NCBI GenBank assembly: GCA_934120645.1
Contig: CAKOUO010000002.1
Span: forward strand, 108,668-172,667
Direction of reading: 5' to 3'
Origin: an uncultured Clostridia bacterium
GTDB taxonomy: Bacteria > Bacillota > Clostridia > TANB77 > CAG-508
DNA length: 64,000 bases
Made by a program: the position numbers and the translations under genes. The notes beneath the pieces were generated by a model. That model worked only from the letters and a program-made list of their open reading frames with translations. It made no database searches and had not been told where the DNA came from. This document shows positions 54,460 through 63,277 of the stretch, piece by piece (the stretch's first letter is position 1; the number at the start of each line of letters is the position of its first letter).

Positions 54460-55179
54460 TTGGAAAACAAAATAGAACAATTAAGAAAAATCATAAATGA
54501 AAGTAATAATATTGTATTTTTTGGTGGAGCTGGAGTATCAACAGAAAGCGGAATACCAGACTTTAGAAGTAAAGATGGTTTATATAATCAAAAATATAAA
54601 TATCCGCCAGAAGAAATATTAAGCCACACATTTTTTATGAATAATCCAGAAGAATTTTATAAATTTTATAGAGAAAAATTAAATTCACTAAAGTATGAAC
54701 CAAATGTAACACATATAAAATTAGCAGAATTAGAAAGACAAGGAAAACTAAAAGCAATTATTACACAAAATATTGATGGCTTACATCAAAAAGCAGGAGC
54801 TAAAAAAGTATATGAATTACATGGAAGTGTATTGAGAAATTATTGTATGAGATGTCACAAATTTTATGATGGCAAATATATATTTCAGGAAACTGAAGGA
54901 GTTCCAAAATGTGAATGTGGTGGAATAATAAAACCTGATGTTGTATTATATGAAGAAGGATTAGATGATTTTATTGTGGAAGAATCTATAAAAGCAATTT
55001 ATAATGCTGATGTATTAATTGTTGGTGGAACATCTCTTACTGTGTACCCAGCAGCAGGTTTGATAAATTATTACAAAGGAAATAAACTTGTTTTAATTAA
55101 TAGAGATGAAACAAAGTATGATAGTAGAGCAGATTTAGTTATTAATGAAAATTTAGGAAAAGTGTTTAAAAATATATAA
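54460..55179 (+). CDS. cobB: NAD-dependent protein deacetylase (sirtuin)
   Basis: Sirtuins remove acyl groups from lysines using NAD. The 239-residue protein shows G-A-G-V-S at 23-27 with G-I-P-D-F-R-S, I-T-Q-N-I-D-G-L-H, the catalytic His121 in E-L-H-G-S, and a zinc site at Cys129, Cys132, Cys151 and Cys153. Start is TTG 54460 behind AGAGGT. It probably forms an operon with the upstream hydrolase and perhaps with the small kinase downstream. Confidence 0.94.
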   Translation: MENKIEQLRKIINESNNIVFFGGAGVSTESGIPDFRSKDGLYNQKYKYPPEEILSHTFFMNNPEEFYKFYREKLNSLKYEPNVTHIKLAELERQGKLKAIITQNIDGLHQKAGAKKVYELHGSVLRNYCMRCHKFYDGKYIFQETEGVPKCECGGIIKPDVVLYEEGLDDFIVEESIKAIYNADVLIVGGTSLTVYPAAGLINYYKGNKLVLINRDETKYDSRADLVINENLGKVFKNI

Positions 55180-55206
55180 TATATAAATTAATTAAGGAGG
55201 TAAAAA

Positions 55207-55740
55207 ATGATTGAAAATGTAAAAAAGATATCAATCATAGGAGGACCAGGAACAGGAAAAAGCACATTATCTAAAAATTTAGGAAAGGTATTAGATTTGC
55301 CAGTATATCATCTAGACGCAATAGACCATTTGGAAAATTGGAAAACACGAGATAGCAAAGAAAGAGATGAGATAATTTTACAAAAGGTAAATGAAGCAGA
55401 ATGGGTTATGGATGGTACATATACAGGAACATTAGAAAAAAGAGTTGAAAAATCTGATATGATAATTTTTCTTAATTATTCAAAATTAGCTAGACTAAAA
55501 GGAATATTTTCAAGATATTTTAAATTTAGAGGAAAAGAAAGACCAGAAATACCTGGTTGTAAAGAAAAATTGGAAAAAAATTTTGTAAAATTTACTATTA
55601 ATTGGGATAAAGAAAAAGGAAAGAAAGTTAAAGAAATATTAAAAAGGTATCCAGATAGAAATGTTATTGTATTTAAAAATAGAAAAATATTAAATAATTG
55701 GTATGAAAAGGAATTTGGTAAAAAAATAGAAGTAGATTAG
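55207..55740 (+). CDS. Small P-loop kinase (FlaR/adenylate-kinase-like)
   Basis: The 177-residue protein has the P-loop G-G-P-G-T-G-K-S-T at 12-20, H-L-D-A-I-D-H-L-E-N-W near 37 and D-G-T-Y-T-G-T-L near 71. This pattern marks the family once annotated as DNA topology modulation protein FlaR, small kinases of unknown substrate related to adenylate and shikimate kinases. AAGGAGG lies before the ATG, 28 bases after the sirtuin gene. Confidence 0.8.
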   Translation: MIENVKKISIIGGPGTGKSTLSKNLGKVLDLPVYHLDAIDHLENWKTRDSKERDEIILQKVNEAEWVMDGTYTGTLEKRVEKSDMIIFLNYSKLARLKGIFSRYFKFRGKERPEIPGCKEKLEKNFVKFTINWDKEKGKKVKEILKRYPDRNVIVFKNRKILNNWYEKEFGKKIEVD

Positions 55741-55766
55741 ATGAAAAACAATAAAAATGCTAATAT

Positions 55767-55802
55767 ATAGCCATGCAATTTATTTGAGAATTGCATGGCT
55801 AT
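55767..55802. terminator. Strong hairpin after the kinase gene
   Basis: ATAGCCATGCAATT and AATTGCATGGCTAT form a 14-base perfect stem. No T-tract follows, so it might have another role, such as RNA 3'-end protection. Confidence 0.65.
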
Positions 55803-55933
55803 AAAAGTATTTAAAATATCAAAAAACTAAGAAATAATACAAAAAAAATCCAAAATTTCCTTTTGTTCTTTTAACAAATATGATATAGTATAAAGGAAAA
55901 TAAAGATGTAAAAGAATAAAAGGGAGACCGATT

Positions 55934-56602
55934 ATGAAACAAATATTATTAGTAGAAGACAACGAAACAATAGTAATGGGGTTAAAATATTCACTAGAAC
56001 AAGAAAACTTTAAAGTAATATCAGCCAAAAGTGTAGAAGAAAGTAAAGAAAAAATGAAACAAGAACAAATAGATATAGTATTATTAGATGTATCATTACC
56101 AGATGGAAACGGATTTGATATATGTAAAGAAATAAAGCAAAAACAAGACATACCAGTTATTTTTTTAACAGCACAAGATGAAGAAACAAGTGTTGTATTA
56201 GGATTAGACTTAGGAGCAGATGACTATATAGTAAAACCATTTAGGACAAGAGAACTAATTTCAAGAATAAAATCTGTTTTAAGAAGATATGGTCAAAAAG
56301 AAGAAAATAGTAACATAATAAAATATAAAGATATTAAAATAGATACAACAGCAGCAAAAGTGTATAAAAACAACGAAGAAATTATATTTACAAGCTTAGA
56401 ATATAGAATTTTACTTATGTTATTTACAAATCAAAATAAATTAATAACAAGAGAGCAACTATTAGAAAAAATATGGGATATTGCAGGAAATTTTGTTAAT
56501 GATAATACTCTAACTGTTTATATAAAAAGAATAAGAGAAAAATTAGGAGATGAAGCAATTATAAAAACTATTAGAGGTCTTGGATATAGAATAGGAGAAT
56601 AG
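55934..56602 (+). CDS. OmpR/PhoB-type response regulator
   Basis: The 222-residue regulator has a receiver domain (1-118) with the acid pocket D-N-E near 10, phospho-acceptor Asp52 in L-L-D-V-S-L-P-D-G, T-A-Q near 80 and Lys in V-K-P-F near 102, then a winged-helix DNA-binding domain (about 127-222, T-S-L-E-Y-R-I-L and T-V-Y-I-K-R-I-R-E-K-L). It pairs with the kinase one base downstream. Targets are unknown; the MFS exporter gene that follows is an obvious candidate. Confidence 0.92.
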   Translation: MKQILLVEDNETIVMGLKYSLEQENFKVISAKSVEESKEKMKQEQIDIVLLDVSLPDGNGFDICKEIKQKQDIPVIFLTAQDEETSVVLGLDLGADDYIVKPFRTRELISRIKSVLRRYGQKEENSNIIKYKDIKIDTTAAKVYKNNEEIIFTSLEYRILLMLFTNQNKLITREQLLEKIWDIAGNFVNDNTLTVYIKRIREKLGDEAIIKTIRGLGYRIGE

Positions 56603-56603
56603 G

Positions 56604-57839
56604 ATGAAATTATTAAGAAATAAAAATTTAAGATATCTACTAATACCAGTGATAACACTTACAATAATAACAAGTATTATAATGACAATTCAAACTTATA
56701 ATCAATATAAAAAAATAACAATTACAGCAAATAAAAAAATAGCAGATATAGTAGGAACAATAATAGAACAAGAACCAGATATAGATACTAAAAAAATAAT
56801 AGAAATACTGAATTTAGACAAAAACAGCGAAGCATATAAAAAAGGACAAGCTGAACTTGAAAAATATGGAATAGATACAAATGAGGTAAATTCTATAATA
56901 TCAGTGCAAAATGAGATGGAACAAAATTTGACATCAAATATTATATTAATTGTAGTTTTTAATATTTTATGGGTAATTATAATTTTGATATACTTGCAAA
57001 AAAGAGATAGAAAACTTAATCAAATTACACAATATATAAACGAAATAAAAGATAGAAAATACGAATTAAATATAGAAGAAAACAGTGAAGATGAATTAAG
57101 CAATTTAAAAAATGAACTATATAAAATTACAGTTATGTTAAAAGAAGAAAGTGAAATATCAAGAAAAGATAAAGAAAATTTAAAAATGTCTGTTGAAGAC
57201 ATATCACATCAATTAAAAACACCATTAACATCAATAACTATAATGCTAGATAATTTAAAAGATAATCCAAATATGGATGAAAACACAAAGCAAAAATTTA
57301 TATTTGAAATAAGTAAACAAATAGATTGGATAAATTGGCTTGTTATATCAATGTTAAAATTATCAAAATTAGATGCAAATGTAGTCCAATTTTTTGATGA
57401 TAAAATTAATTTGAAAAAATTTGTTAATGAAATTGTTAAAAATTTAGAGATACCAATAGAAATAAAAAACCAACAAATTATTATTGAGGGTGATGAAAAA
57501 GCATCATTTATTGGTGATTATAAGTGGCAACAAGAAGCAATTACAAATATCATTAAAAATTGTATTGAACATAATAAAGATAACGGAAAAATTTATATAA
57601 AATATGAGGAAAATACTTTATTTACAAAAATAACAATAAAAGATGAGGGAGAAGGAATGACAAAAGAAGACTTGAAACATATCTTTGAAAGATTTTATAA
57701 AGGCAAAAATTCCTCTGAGAATAGTGTTGGTATTGGACTTGCATTGGCAAAAAATATTATTGAAAAAAATAATGGTATGATAAACTGTAAATCTGAGATT
57801 GACAAAGGAACAGAGTTTGTGATTAAGTATATGAAGTAA
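56604..57839 (+). CDS. Membrane sensor histidine kinase
   Basis: The 411-residue kinase has two helices (about 9-30 and 112-134) bracketing an outside sensor of about 80 residues with no known fold seen, a HAMP-like linker, the dimerisation H-box with His202 (S-H-Q-L-K-T-P-L-T-S), an N-box N-I-I-K-N-C-I-E-H-N near 316 and G-boxes D-E-G-E-G-M and G-I-G-L-A-L-A-K. It starts one base after the regulator stop, in the usual operon arrangement. Confidence 0.92.
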   Translation: MKLLRNKNLRYLLIPVITLTIITSIIMTIQTYNQYKKITITANKKIADIVGTIIEQEPDIDTKKIIEILNLDKNSEAYKKGQAELEKYGIDTNEVNSIISVQNEMEQNLTSNIILIVVFNILWVIIILIYLQKRDRKLNQITQYINEIKDRKYELNIEENSEDELSNLKNELYKITVMLKEESEISRKDKENLKMSVEDISHQLKTPLTSITIMLDNLKDNPNMDENTKQKFIFEISKQIDWINWLVISMLKLSKLDANVVQFFDDKINLKKFVNEIVKNLEIPIEIKNQQIIIEGDEKASFIGDYKWQQEAITNIIKNCIEHNKDNGKIYIKYEENTLFTKITIKDEGEGMTKEDLKHIFERFYKGKNSSENSVGIGLALAKNIIEKNNGMINCKSEIDKGTEFVIKYMK

Positions 57840-57874
57840 TTAATAAAAAACATAAGAAAAGTTAGGAGAAATAA

Positions 57875-59038
57875 ATGGAAAAATATTTTAGTAATAAAGA
57901 TTATAGAATGTTATATTATGACAGTTTTTTTAAAACATTTGCAAATAGTATATATGCAGTATTTACACCTGTTATTTTATATAAAGCAGGTGTAAGTGTA
58001 ACAATGATAATATTTATATTTATGATTCAATTTTTAGTTATGGGAATATTCTCACCACTAGCAGGAACACTATCAAAAACAATAGGAGCTGCAAATACAA
58101 AATTTTTAAGTTATATATTAAAAAGTATAAGCATGCTACTTGTACTTATAGTTGATACAAATATATATTATTATTTAGCAATTTCAATTATTCAAGGGTT
58201 AAGCGGAGCTGTCAATAATCCACTAAACACATATATCCCAAGTAAAATTGTTGACGAAAAGTTTAGAGGAAGATTTAATAGTTGTTCATACATTTTAAGA
58301 TGTTTTTCTAGTATTATGGGTTATGTTTTTGCTGGAGTATTCTTAATAAAAAATAATAATTTAATAATAGTATTATCTGTATTTATTTCTTATTTAATTG
58401 CATATGTAGCATTATTACAAATAAATAAAAACAAATTGCAATATGAAGTTAAAGCACCATTTAAAGAAAGTTACAAATATCTATTTAAGAAAAGTGAAAA
58501 TACAAAATTAAAGCTAGTAAGTGGATTAAGAGGATTTATAATAATAGAAAGATTAATAGCAGTTCCTTTATATTTATATATATCATTAAATGATTTAAAA
58601 ACATTTACATCACTTTATATAATTTCTACAATTGTTGAATTATTAAGTTTATTTATAACAGGAGAAAAATTAGATAAAAATCACACAAAAACATTTAATA
58701 TTATATCAATAATAAGAGGAATAACAACAACTATATTTTTATTTGCAAAAAATGTGTATGTGCTAATGGTAAATCAATCTGTGTATAAATTAGTTGATGA
58801 TGTATATGATTCTTCATATTGTGCATTGCAACAAAGTAAGGTTGAAAATGATAATAAAGATACAATGTTACTTTCTATGATACATGAAATGAGTTTGTGT
58901 TTTTGGGAATTTGCTATTTTATTAGTATTTTTAATAATAAGTATAATAAATGTAGATTTGACATTTAAATTTATGTTTTTATGTTCATTATGGGTATTAT
59001 TTTTAAATGCTATATTAATAAAAAGATGGAATAAATAA
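57875..59038 (+). CDS. Major facilitator superfamily transporter
   Basis: The 387-residue protein has about 11-12 hydrophobic helices, with the loop between helices 2 and 3 reading F-S-P-L-A-G-T-L-S-K-T and a long middle loop of basic residues near 195-215. It looks like an exporter of the drug-efflux type or a sugar-nucleotide-unrelated MFS, but the substrate is unknown. The gene lies 35 bases behind the kinase and may be under its control. GTTAGGAG lies ahead of the ATG. Confidence 0.8.
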   Translation: MEKYFSNKDYRMLYYDSFFKTFANSIYAVFTPVILYKAGVSVTMIIFIFMIQFLVMGIFSPLAGTLSKTIGAANTKFLSYILKSISMLLVLIVDTNIYYYLAISIIQGLSGAVNNPLNTYIPSKIVDEKFRGRFNSCSYILRCFSSIMGYVFAGVFLIKNNNLIIVLSVFISYLIAYVALLQINKNKLQYEVKAPFKESYKYLFKKSENTKLKLVSGLRGFIIIERLIAVPLYLYISLNDLKTFTSLYIISTIVELLSLFITGEKLDKNHTKTFNIISIIRGITTTIFLFAKNVYVLMVNQSVYKLVDDVYDSSYCALQQSKVENDNKDTMLLSMIHEMSLCFWEFAILLVFLIISIINVDLTFKFMFLCSLWVLFLNAILIKRWNK

Positions 59039-59053
59039 AAGGAGAAAAGATAA

Positions 59054-59332
59054 GTGAATAAACAAGTTATAATTGGGATAGTTGCGGTGCATAAAAAAAC
59101 AGAAGATAAAAGAACAAATTCTTTAATAAGAGATGAAGTAAAGCAAGCAATTTTTGATAATGGTGGAATAGCAATAGGAATTTTATCACCAAATGAAGAA
59201 ATAATGTATGCAGATAATAATTGGAAAGAAAAGGAAGATTTAATAAAAAAAGACAAAATAATAGAAAAAATAAAACTATGTGATGGAATAATTTTACAAG
59301 GTGGATCAACAACAGAAGCATATGTAGTATGA
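59054..59332 (+). pseudogene. Truncated class I glutamine amidotransferase-like hydrolase (peptidase C26)
   Basis: From GTG 59054 the 92-residue product reads like the N-terminal third of a gamma-glutamyl-gamma-aminobutyrate hydrolase: I-I-G-I-V-A-V near the start, D-E-V-K-Q-A-I, I-L-S-P-N-E-E, and D-G-I-I-L-Q-G-G. The catalytic Cys and His lie further on in the family and are missing; a stop follows soon after the Gly-Gly. A deletion probably removed the rest, as the next gene begins 60 bases later. Confidence 0.7.
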
Positions 59333-59393
59333 ATAATATATTTAAAAGATTTATTGAAGTATGTGAAAATACAAAATTATAGGAGCAATAAAA

Positions 59394-59996
59394 ATGAAAT
59401 ATAATGAAATGAAACAAGCAGTAAATTTATTAGCAAAAGAATGGAATTTGGGTAAGAAAGAATCAGGAGCAGAAGGAAATATTTGTGCATGGATATATTT
59501 GATTGATGTATTAGAAGAAAGTGAAGAAATTGTAACTTATAAAGAAGGTAAAAAATTAGTTGGATTTTGTGGATATTCAAAGGAAAGTTCACACAAAAAA
59601 TTACTAAAAAAGAAAATATATAAAATTATAAGCAATATATTACGAAAAAGTAAAAAAATAAAAAATAAAGAGGCATTTGATCAATATGAAAAAAATTATA
59701 ATTATATTCCAAAAGAATTAGAAAATTATTTTGATGGAGAAATTTCAATACTACTAGTTGATAGTAATTATAGAGGAAAAAATATAGGAAAAAAATTATT
59801 ATTTAAAATATTTGAAATGGCTAAAAATGATAATATAAAAAATTTACAAATAGTAACTGATGAATCTTGCAATTACCAGTTTTATGAAAAATGTGGTTGT
59901 AAAAAAGTTTATGAAACAAAAGTAAAAAATAAAGAATATGGAAAATTAGGACAAATTAAATTTGAAAATGCATTTATATATGAAAAAATTCTATAA
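59394..59996 (+). CDS. GNAT family N-acetyltransferase
   Basis: The 200-residue protein carries the GNAT acetyl-CoA motif Y-R-G-K-N-I-G-K-K-L-L in its C-terminal third and N-Y-Q-F-Y-E-K-C-G-C-K-K near the end. Central residues 85-110 are Lys-rich and may be an insertion. The substrate is not known; in a block of transporters it could be a resistance or modification enzyme, by inference. AGGAGC precedes the ATG. Confidence 0.75.
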   Translation: MKYNEMKQAVNLLAKEWNLGKKESGAEGNICAWIYLIDVLEESEEIVTYKEGKKLVGFCGYSKESSHKKLLKKKIYKIISNILRKSKKIKNKEAFDQYEKNYNYIPKELENYFDGEISILLVDSNYRGKNIGKKLLFKIFEMAKNDNIKNLQIVTDESCNYQFYEKCGCKKVYETKVKNKEYGKLGQIKFENAFIYEKIL

Positions 59997-60055
59997 ATGT
60001 ATAAAGGAATATAAATGATTTATCAGAAAAAACAATAAAAAAGATGGAGTAACAA

Positions 60056-60672
60056 ATGGAAGAAAATAAACTAAAAAAATTTAACACAATATATCCATGG
60101 TATGCTGGATTATCAGGAGATCTGCTGTTTTGGATTGCAATAGATACATTATTATTAACATTTGGAAAAAATTATATGATGTTGAAAAAACAGCACTAAT
60201 AATTGGTGCAATATTGTGTATATCAAGAATAGTAAGATTATTATCAAATATAAAATTTGATAAAATACATAAAAAGTATAAAGATAAAGTAGGAATAATG
60301 CTACCAGTAGCATTAGCAATATCTTTGATTTTAATGATTATTGGCTATAATATTTCTAATATACCGGTAATAAAATTTGGAATAATGAGTCTGGGTTATA
60401 TAATTATACTTTTCATAAGAGATCCATTTAAGGTGTATATGCAGGATTTGGCTTTGAAAAATACTGATAAAAAAAGTCAACAGACATTATTAACAACTAT
60501 GGAGCTATCAAGAAAAATTGTGAGAACAATAATGAGTTTGAGCTTTACTGCGATATTAGTAAATAATCCAATGGTATTAGTTATAAGTATTTTAGTAGTT
60601 TTGTCAATAATAGAAATATTGGTAAGTTTATATTTATATAAAATGAAAATAAAGAAAAATGAAAAGGAATAA
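60056..60672 (+). pseudogene. MFS transporter remnant with frameshift and internal deletion
   Basis: From ATG 60056 the frame gives Y-P-W-Y-A-G-L-S-G-D-L-L-F-W-I-A-I-D-T-L, a clear MFS first helix, then stops near 60197. The adjoining frame takes over near 60167 (V-E-K-T-A-L-I-I-G-A-I) and runs to 60672 with the C-terminal half of a family member (R-D-P-F-K-V-Y-M-Q-D). A missing A in the A-run 60163-60168 would explain the shift. Together only about 205 residues remain, so the middle helices also seem lost. Confidence 0.65.
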
Positions 60673-60676
60673 AGAC

Positions 60677-61751
60677 ATGAATTATAAAAAAGAATATAAA
60701 AAATATCTTACATCATCAATATTAGATACAGCAAATAATAAAATAGCAAGTAGCTCATTAATAACTGCATTTGCCGTATATTTAGGCCTATCAGACCTAG
60801 CAATTGGACTATATGCAGTATTAGACACAATAACAAATATGTTACAAATATTTGCAGCACCACTATTTTCAAAAATAGGACAATCAAAACTTGTAGTATT
60901 ATCAAATTACACTATATATAGGCTAGCCTCAGTTGGCTTTGCATTTATACCATTTATATCAGATAATATAACTATTAGAACAATATTCTTTTTCATATTT
61001 GCATCAATCTATGCAGTAACAGGAGAAATGGGATATATAACATTTGTAAATTGGAGAATGACATTAGTAAAAAAAGAGGATAGAACAAAATTTGCTTCAA
61101 GCAAAAATATAATAAAAAATACAGTAGTTATGGCATTTAGTTTATTTATGGGAGTTGTATTAGATAAATTTAAAGCCAATGGGTATGAATTAAATGGTTT
61201 TTTAATTTTATTTGGAATAGTATTTATCATAGCATTTATAGATATTGCAATAAGAATAAATATATATAAGCCTGAAATTGAATGTAAACCAATAAAAGTT
61301 AAAGAATCAGTATTAAGACCAGCAAAAGATAAATCATTTAGAAAAGTATTGATTATAGCAGGAATTAATAGATTTGCATTAGGAATAGGAACGATGTATT
61401 TAAATGTGTATTTACTTAGATATTTACATATAAATTATGTGTATTACAGTATTTTAAATATAGTTATAAATTTATCAGATGCAGTATTTAGTAAATTCTG
61501 GGCTAAAAAAGCCGAAAATAGAGAATGGAAAAGAGTGCTTATTCCAATTGGAAGATAATGTTGCTATATATGAGAGTTCAAAAGAAAACTATCAAACTTC
61601 ATATGTAACATTTGAAAGATTTATAGAAGGAATTGTTACAGCCATAATTCCATTATTATCTTATACTGTTTTTAAAGAAAATGGAAATATTATATCAACA
61701 ACTTTTCTTATAGCAATAATAACGTACATAGGAGATTTATTGTATATATAA
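60677..61751 (+). pseudogene. Second MFS transporter, broken near its end
   Basis: The start is ATG 60677 behind AAAAGGA. The first 293 residues hold about nine helices and end at a stop in 61556-61558 after R-V-L-I-P-I-G-R. A different frame carries on with E-S-S-K-E-N-Y-Q-T-S-Y-V-T-F-E-R-F-I-E-G and the last helix to 61751. The loop joining the parts is shorter than in normal MFS proteins, so a small deletion with frameshift is likely. It is the third broken gene in this patch. Confidence 0.7.
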
Positions 61752-61823
61752 ATAAAAAATATGAATAAGGACTATTTAAATAGAAAATTTAAATAAAATA
61801 TATAATTATAAAAGAGGTAAAAA

Positions 61824-63257
61824 ATGAACATAGGAATTGATATAGATAATGTAATATCAAACTTTGATGAAGTTTTAAAGCAAGAATTTTTAAAACATGA
61901 CAAAGAACTAAGAAATACAGGAATAATTAATACAGAAGCACATATGACTAAGGGAATGTTTGACTGGACTGATGATGAATTATGGCCATTTTATTTAGAA
62001 AATATTGAAAGAATAGCTCAAAAATTAGATGTAATAGAAGGTGCAAAAGAATATATTGAAAAATTGAAAGAAGATGGACATACTATTGTAATTATTACAG
62101 GTAGAGATAATGGAGAATACTCAGACCCATATATTATGACAAAGAAGTGGTTAAAGGAAAAAGGAATAGAATATGATAAATTAATATTAACAGATGCATA
62201 TAAAAATAATAAACATGCAAAAACAGAAAAATGCTTTGAAAACAATATTGATATAATGATTGATGATTCAGTACGCAATTGTAGAGATTGTATAGAAAAT
62301 AATATAACTACTCTTTTAATGGATACACCATATAACCGAGCAGAAAAAGATATTACTAGAGTTCATAATTGGAAAGAAATTTATGAATTTATTACAAACT
62401 ATAAAAAAGAAAAAGTAAATGTCATACTAGATACAGACACATACAATGAATGTGATGACCAATTTGCTCTTGCATATTTATTAAAAAATCAGGACAAATT
62501 TAATATTGAAGCAATAACAGTAGCACCATATTCACATAGTTATACAAAAGAAACTATAGAAGAAACAACAGAAAAAAGTTACAATGAAATACTTAAGATA
62601 TGTAATTGGCTAAATTTTGAAACAAAAAATAAAGTATTCAAAGGTTCAACAGATTACATATGTAATGGATATAACCAAAATAATGAAGCAGTAAATAAAA
62701 TTATAGAAATTGCAAACAAAAATGAAAAAACATATATATTAGCAATTGGAGCAATTACAAATATTGCATTAGCAATAAAAAAATCACCACAAATAATAGA
62801 TAAAATAGAAGTAGTATGGTTAGGTGGACATAGCTTTTTAAACAAAGAAAATAAAGAATTTAATTTTAGACAAGATATACAAGCTGTTAAAGAAGTATTT
62901 GAATCAAAAGTAAAATTAACAATAATTCCTTGTAAAAATGTAGCATCTAATTTAAGAACATCAATATATGAATTAGAACATTTTTTAAAAGGAAAAAATG
63001 AATTATGTGATTATTTATGCCAAAGATTTTACAATGACACATATCATGGAATTGAAGAAAGAAGAGTTATTTGGGACATAAGTGTTATTGCATATATGAT
63101 AAATAAAACTTGGTTTGAAACAGAAGAAATAAGTTGTCCAATTATAAAAGAAGATACATCATATGAATTAACAGAGAGTAGGCATAAAGTTACATTTGTT
63201 AATTATTTAGATGTTAATAAAATTTATAATGATTTGTTTAAAAAATTAGGAGAATAA
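61824..63257 (+). CDS. Fused 5'(3')-deoxyribonucleotidase (HAD) and nucleoside hydrolase
   Basis: Residues 1-190 form a HAD phosphatase like the NT5C/YorS group: I-D-I-D-N-V with Asp6 and Asp8, I-I-T-G-R-D and D-D-S-V-R-N. Residues about 198-470 match a ribonucleoside hydrolase: D203-T-D205-T-Y-N-E-C-D211-D212 is the calcium- and ribose-binding motif, with A-I-G-A-I-T-N-I-A and W-L-G-G-H further on. The chain could dephosphorylate a nucleotide and then split the nucleoside. The 477-residue fusion has no obvious break point error. AGAGGT lies before the ATG. Confidence 0.8.
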   Translation: MNIGIDIDNVISNFDEVLKQEFLKHDKELRNTGIINTEAHMTKGMFDWTDDELWPFYLENIERIAQKLDVIEGAKEYIEKLKEDGHTIVIITGRDNGEYSDPYIMTKKWLKEKGIEYDKLILTDAYKNNKHAKTEKCFENNIDIMIDDSVRNCRDCIENNITTLLMDTPYNRAEKDITRVHNWKEIYEFITNYKKEKVNVILDTDTYNECDDQFALAYLLKNQDKFNIEAITVAPYSHSYTKETIEETTEKSYNEILKICNWLNFETKNKVFKGSTDYICNGYNQNNEAVNKIIEIANKNEKTYILAIGAITNIALAIKKSPQIIDKIEVVWLGGHSFLNKENKEFNFRQDIQAVKEVFESKVKLTIIPCKNVASNLRTSIYELEHFLKGKNELCDYLCQRFYNDTYHGIEERRVIWDISVIAYMINKTWFETEEISCPIIKEDTSYELTESRHKVTFVNYLDVNKIYNDLFKKLGE

Positions 63258-63277
63258 ATATAAGGAGAAAAAGTAAA

